Assembly (NCBI GenBank): GCA_001803815.1
Contig: MHEL01000114.1
Location: 1 to 8,012, forward strand
From: Nitrospirae bacterium RBG_19FT_COMBO_42_15
Lineage (GTDB): Bacteria > Nitrospirota > CAKKRA01 > 9FT-COMBO-42-15
Direction of reading: 5' to 3'
Length of the DNA: 8,012 nucleotides
The position numbers and the translations under genes were made by a program. Positions 6,600-8,012 of the stretch are shown one piece after another (positions within the stretch are counted from its first letter, which is position 1; every line of letters starts with the position of its first letter). The notes beneath the pieces were generated by a model. That model was given only the letters and a program-made list of their open reading frames with translations. It ran no database searches and was not told the DNA's origin.

Positions 6600-7355
6600 T
6601 CACTCAGTCGTAAATGTTATAAATGCGCTTATGCCCTCTGATTTCTTTAACTTTGCCTGTATATTCTGTGCATCTGGCCTTGTTGCAAACCTGCCTATCC
6701 TCACCCTGTACCAAATACCCTTTTCAGGAATCGTTACAGGCACTATGTACGGTTCGTATCCCTTTTTCTTCAGGCTTCCTGCAACATCTTCTGCCTTATC
6801 CTTCTCCTTAAAGGCTGCTATCTGCAGGGCGAATCTTTTCTCTTTTGAAGAGGAATCTGCTTTTATCTTCTCTTTCTTTGCAATTTTATTCTTTACCTCT
6901 GCCTTTGATTTTTCTTTCTGCTTTTTCTCTTCCTTATTATCTGTCTTCTCTGATTTCTGGCTTTTCTCTGCTGTCTTCTGTTCTTTTTCTTCTTTCTTCT
7001 GACCCTTGTCTTCTGTCTTTTGAATTTTTTCCTCTTTCTTCTGTACTCTCTCTTCTGTTTTCTGCTGCTTTAATGGAGAAGGCTCTTTGCCGTTCTGAAG
7101 GGTTTTATAAAATGTAAGGTCTTCCTTTTCCTCGCCTACAATAGGATTCTTTTTTTTGGCGTCCTCGCCTTTTCTGTCTGAATCAATCTTTTTTAATGCA
7201 GCCTCTTTTTCAGTTGATGGCGCCTGTGATTTTGGCGCTTCTTTAGCAAAAAACCATCTATTAACAATAAAGCCAACCGCAAAAAAGAATATTGCGGCAA
7301 AGAAAAAAACAATAAAAAACCTTATTCCTTTAGAACCTTCCCTCTCCCTTATCAT
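6600..7355 (-). CDS. Membrane-anchored SPOR-domain protein with a charged heptad-repeat linker
   Basis: A bitopic inner-membrane protein of 251 residues. A short basic cytoplasmic tail is followed by one membrane helix (about 12-30, Phe-rich), a long Lys/Glu linker (about 38-170) and a C-terminal SPOR domain (about 173-251). SPOR domains bind peptidoglycan stripped of stem peptides at the division septum. Visible family features are RFALQIAAFKEKDKAEDVAGSL, the GYEPYIVPV strand and WYRVRIGRFATRPDAQ (215-230), the classic second half. The linker includes six tandem heptads (98-139). The topology matches FtsN/DedD-like proteins, but such linkers are not conserved and I assign no specific name. 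ATG at 7355 is preferred over the adjacent TTG at 7358, because GAGG lies 6 nt before the ATG. It follows queA by 8 nt, with the Shine-Dalgarno overlapping the queA stop, which suggests coupled translation. Confidence 0.9.
   Translation of the reverse strand: MIREREGSKGIRFFIVFFFAAIFFFAVGFIVNRWFFAKEAPKSQAPSTEKEAALKKIDSDRKGEDAKKKNPIVGEEKEDLTFYKTLQNGKEPSPLKQQKTEERVQKKEEKIQKTEDKGQKKEEKEQKTAEKSQKSEKTDNKEEKKQKEKSKAEVKNKIAKKEKIKADSSSKEKRFALQIAAFKEKDKAEDVAGSLKKKGYEPYIVPVTIPEKGIWYRVRIGRFATRPDAQNIQAKLKKSEGISAFITFTTE
6939..7064 (-). repeat. 21-bp tandem repeat (six units) encoding Lys/Glu heptads in the SPOR linker
   Basis: Six consecutive 21-nt units encode QKTEERV, QKKEEKI, QKTEDKG, QKKEEKE, QKTAEKS and QKSEKTD. 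Units 1, 3 and 5 begin QKT, and units 2 and 4 are QKKEEK, so the array also reads as a 42-nt (14-residue) unit repeated three times. Silent differences (CAG/CAA, AAG/AAA, GAG/GAA) show the copies have diverged, so the expansion is not very recent. The peptide should be a long charged helix with i/i+4 Lys-Glu pairs. Confidence 0.85.
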
Positions 7356-7360
7356 CAATT

Positions 7361-7365
7361 ACCTC
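7361..7365 (-). promoter_or_regulatory. Ribosome binding site of the SPOR gene inside the queA stop
   Basis: GAGGT on the minus strand overlaps the TGA stop of queA and ends 5-6 nt before ATG at 7355. This spacing favours the ATG over the adjacent TTG at 7358. Confidence 0.6.
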
Positions 7366-8012
7366 ATATAATCAGCATAGCATCGCCGTAACTATAAAAC
7401 CTGTAACCCTGTTTTATTGCCTCATCGTAAGCCCTTAACATCAACTTCCTGCCTGCAAAAGCAGAAACAAGCATAAGCAGTGTTGACTTTGGAATATGAA
7501 AATTCGTTAATAAAGCATCTACTATCTTAAATTTATACGGAGGATGGATGAAAAGTTCTGAATATCCCTCCATTGCGTTAAGCATGCCTGAATCATCTGC
7601 AGCAGACTCAAGCGCCTTTGCAGATGTTGTTCCTACTGCAATTATTTTCCCCTTTTTTACCTTTACATTGTTAACTGCCTTTGCAGCATCCTCTGTTATC
7701 CTGAAATATTCAGGCTCCATTTTGTGTTCTGAGATATTATCACATTTAACAGGCTGAAATGTCCCCGGCCCAACATGAAGGGTTATCTCTTTGATTCTTA
7801 CACCCTTTTTCTTAATCTTGCTTAGCAGACCCTCTGAAAAATGAAGTCCTGCAGTCGGCGCTGCAACTGCGCCCTTTATCTTTGCATAAACAGTCTGATA
7901 CCTCTTTTTATCAGATATTGCAGCGTCTCTTTTTATATACGGCGGCAGAGGCGCCTTGCCAAGCCTTTCTAATCTCTCTCCTAATCCTCTAATATCATCA
8001 AATCTTATTATT
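7364..8012 (-). CDS. queA: S-adenosylmethionine:tRNA ribosyltransferase-isomerase QueA (5' part beyond the window)
   Basis: QueA transfers and isomerises the ribosyl part of S-adenosylmethionine onto 7-aminomethyl-7-deazaguanine at the tRNA wobble position, giving epoxyqueuosine; it acts in the cytoplasm. The C-terminal 215 residues are visible, roughly 60% of a usual ~340-residue protein. The frame is open from the right edge. Recognisable family blocks in order are LPPYIKR, RYQTVYA, GAVAAPTAGLHFS, TLHVGPGTFQPVK, HKMEPEY, GTTSAKALESAA, VDALLTNFHIPKSTLLMLVS and the C-terminal YRFYSYGDAMLI. Two positions differ from the usual sequence: HVG-A/L-GTF has Pro, and the HxMHxE block has Glu in place of the second His. 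The protein ends right after GDAMLII, a short form seen in many homologues. It is the first visible gene of the block, 8 nt before the SPOR gene. Confidence 0.96.
   Translation of the reverse strand, partial: IIRFDDIRGLGERLERLGKAPLPPYIKRDAAISDKKRYQTVYAKIKGAVAAPTAGLHFSEGLLSKIKKKGVRIKEITLHVGPGTFQPVKCDNISEHKMEPEYFRITEDAAKAVNNVKVKKGKIIAVGTTSAKALESAADDSGMLNAMEGYSELFIHPPYKFKIVDALLTNFHIPKSTLLMLVSAFAGRKLMLRAYDEAIKQGYRFYSYGDAMLII

Noticed and set aside
6840..7080. Lys/Glu-rich SPOR linker as a frameshifted or non-coding low-complexity stretch
   Set aside because: The frame stays open through it into a perfect SPOR domain, and synonymous third-position changes between the units indicate coding constraint.
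1..8012. CRISPR array, tRNA/rRNA genes, transposase, phage or toxin-antitoxin genes
   Set aside because: No spaced direct repeats, no cloverleaf-like sequence and no such proteins are visible; essentially the whole window is five minus-strand coding regions.

Overview
All genes in this window lie on the minus strand and form one tightly packed block. Read in the direction of transcription (right to left) the order is: queA (3' part only, running off the right edge), a membrane-anchored SPOR-domain protein, a small DUF1844 protein, a TamB/AsmA-type envelope protein, and an Omp85/BamA-family outer-membrane assembly protein cut by the left edge. The spacings are about 8, 17, 23 and 6 nt, and there is no non-coding stretch long enough for an obvious internal promoter or terminator. 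The block is most simply one operon whose promoter and terminator both lie outside the window. The many plus-strand open frames are shadows of these genes.

The organism is a diderm (Gram-negative) bacterium: it encodes an Omp85 barrel, a TamB protein and a SPOR protein. The DNA is moderately AT-rich, with frequent ATA (Ile), AGG/AGA (Arg) and AAG codons and some GTG/TTG starts with strong Shine-Dalgarno sequences. The gene content and the style of the short repeats suggest Nitrospirota or a deltaproteobacteria-like lineage. That is an impression only; no marker gene here settles it.

Functionally, one housekeeping tRNA gene (queuosine synthesis) leads into an envelope set. TamB is an inner-membrane-anchored, periplasm-spanning beta-rich protein. 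The Omp85 protein downstream is its likely outer-membrane partner. The SPOR protein probably binds septal peptidoglycan. DUF1844 has no known function. The Omp85 protein has seven POTRA domains rather than the five of E. coli BamA, and sits directly after tamB with no separate tamA visible, so it could serve as BamA, as a TamB partner, or both.

The most unusual signal is two short intergenic-type repeats sitting in frame inside essential-class coding sequence. One is a G/C-run palindrome inserted in POTRA1 of the Omp85 gene, flanked by TTAA direct repeats 51 nt apart, so that removing one period restores an uninterrupted domain. The other is a copy of the TTCGACAAGCTCA-type repeat inside tamB. 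Both look like protein-coding palindromic insertions comparable in principle to the Rickettsia palindromic elements. The SPOR protein also carries a 21-bp tandem repeat encoding a highly charged heptad linker.
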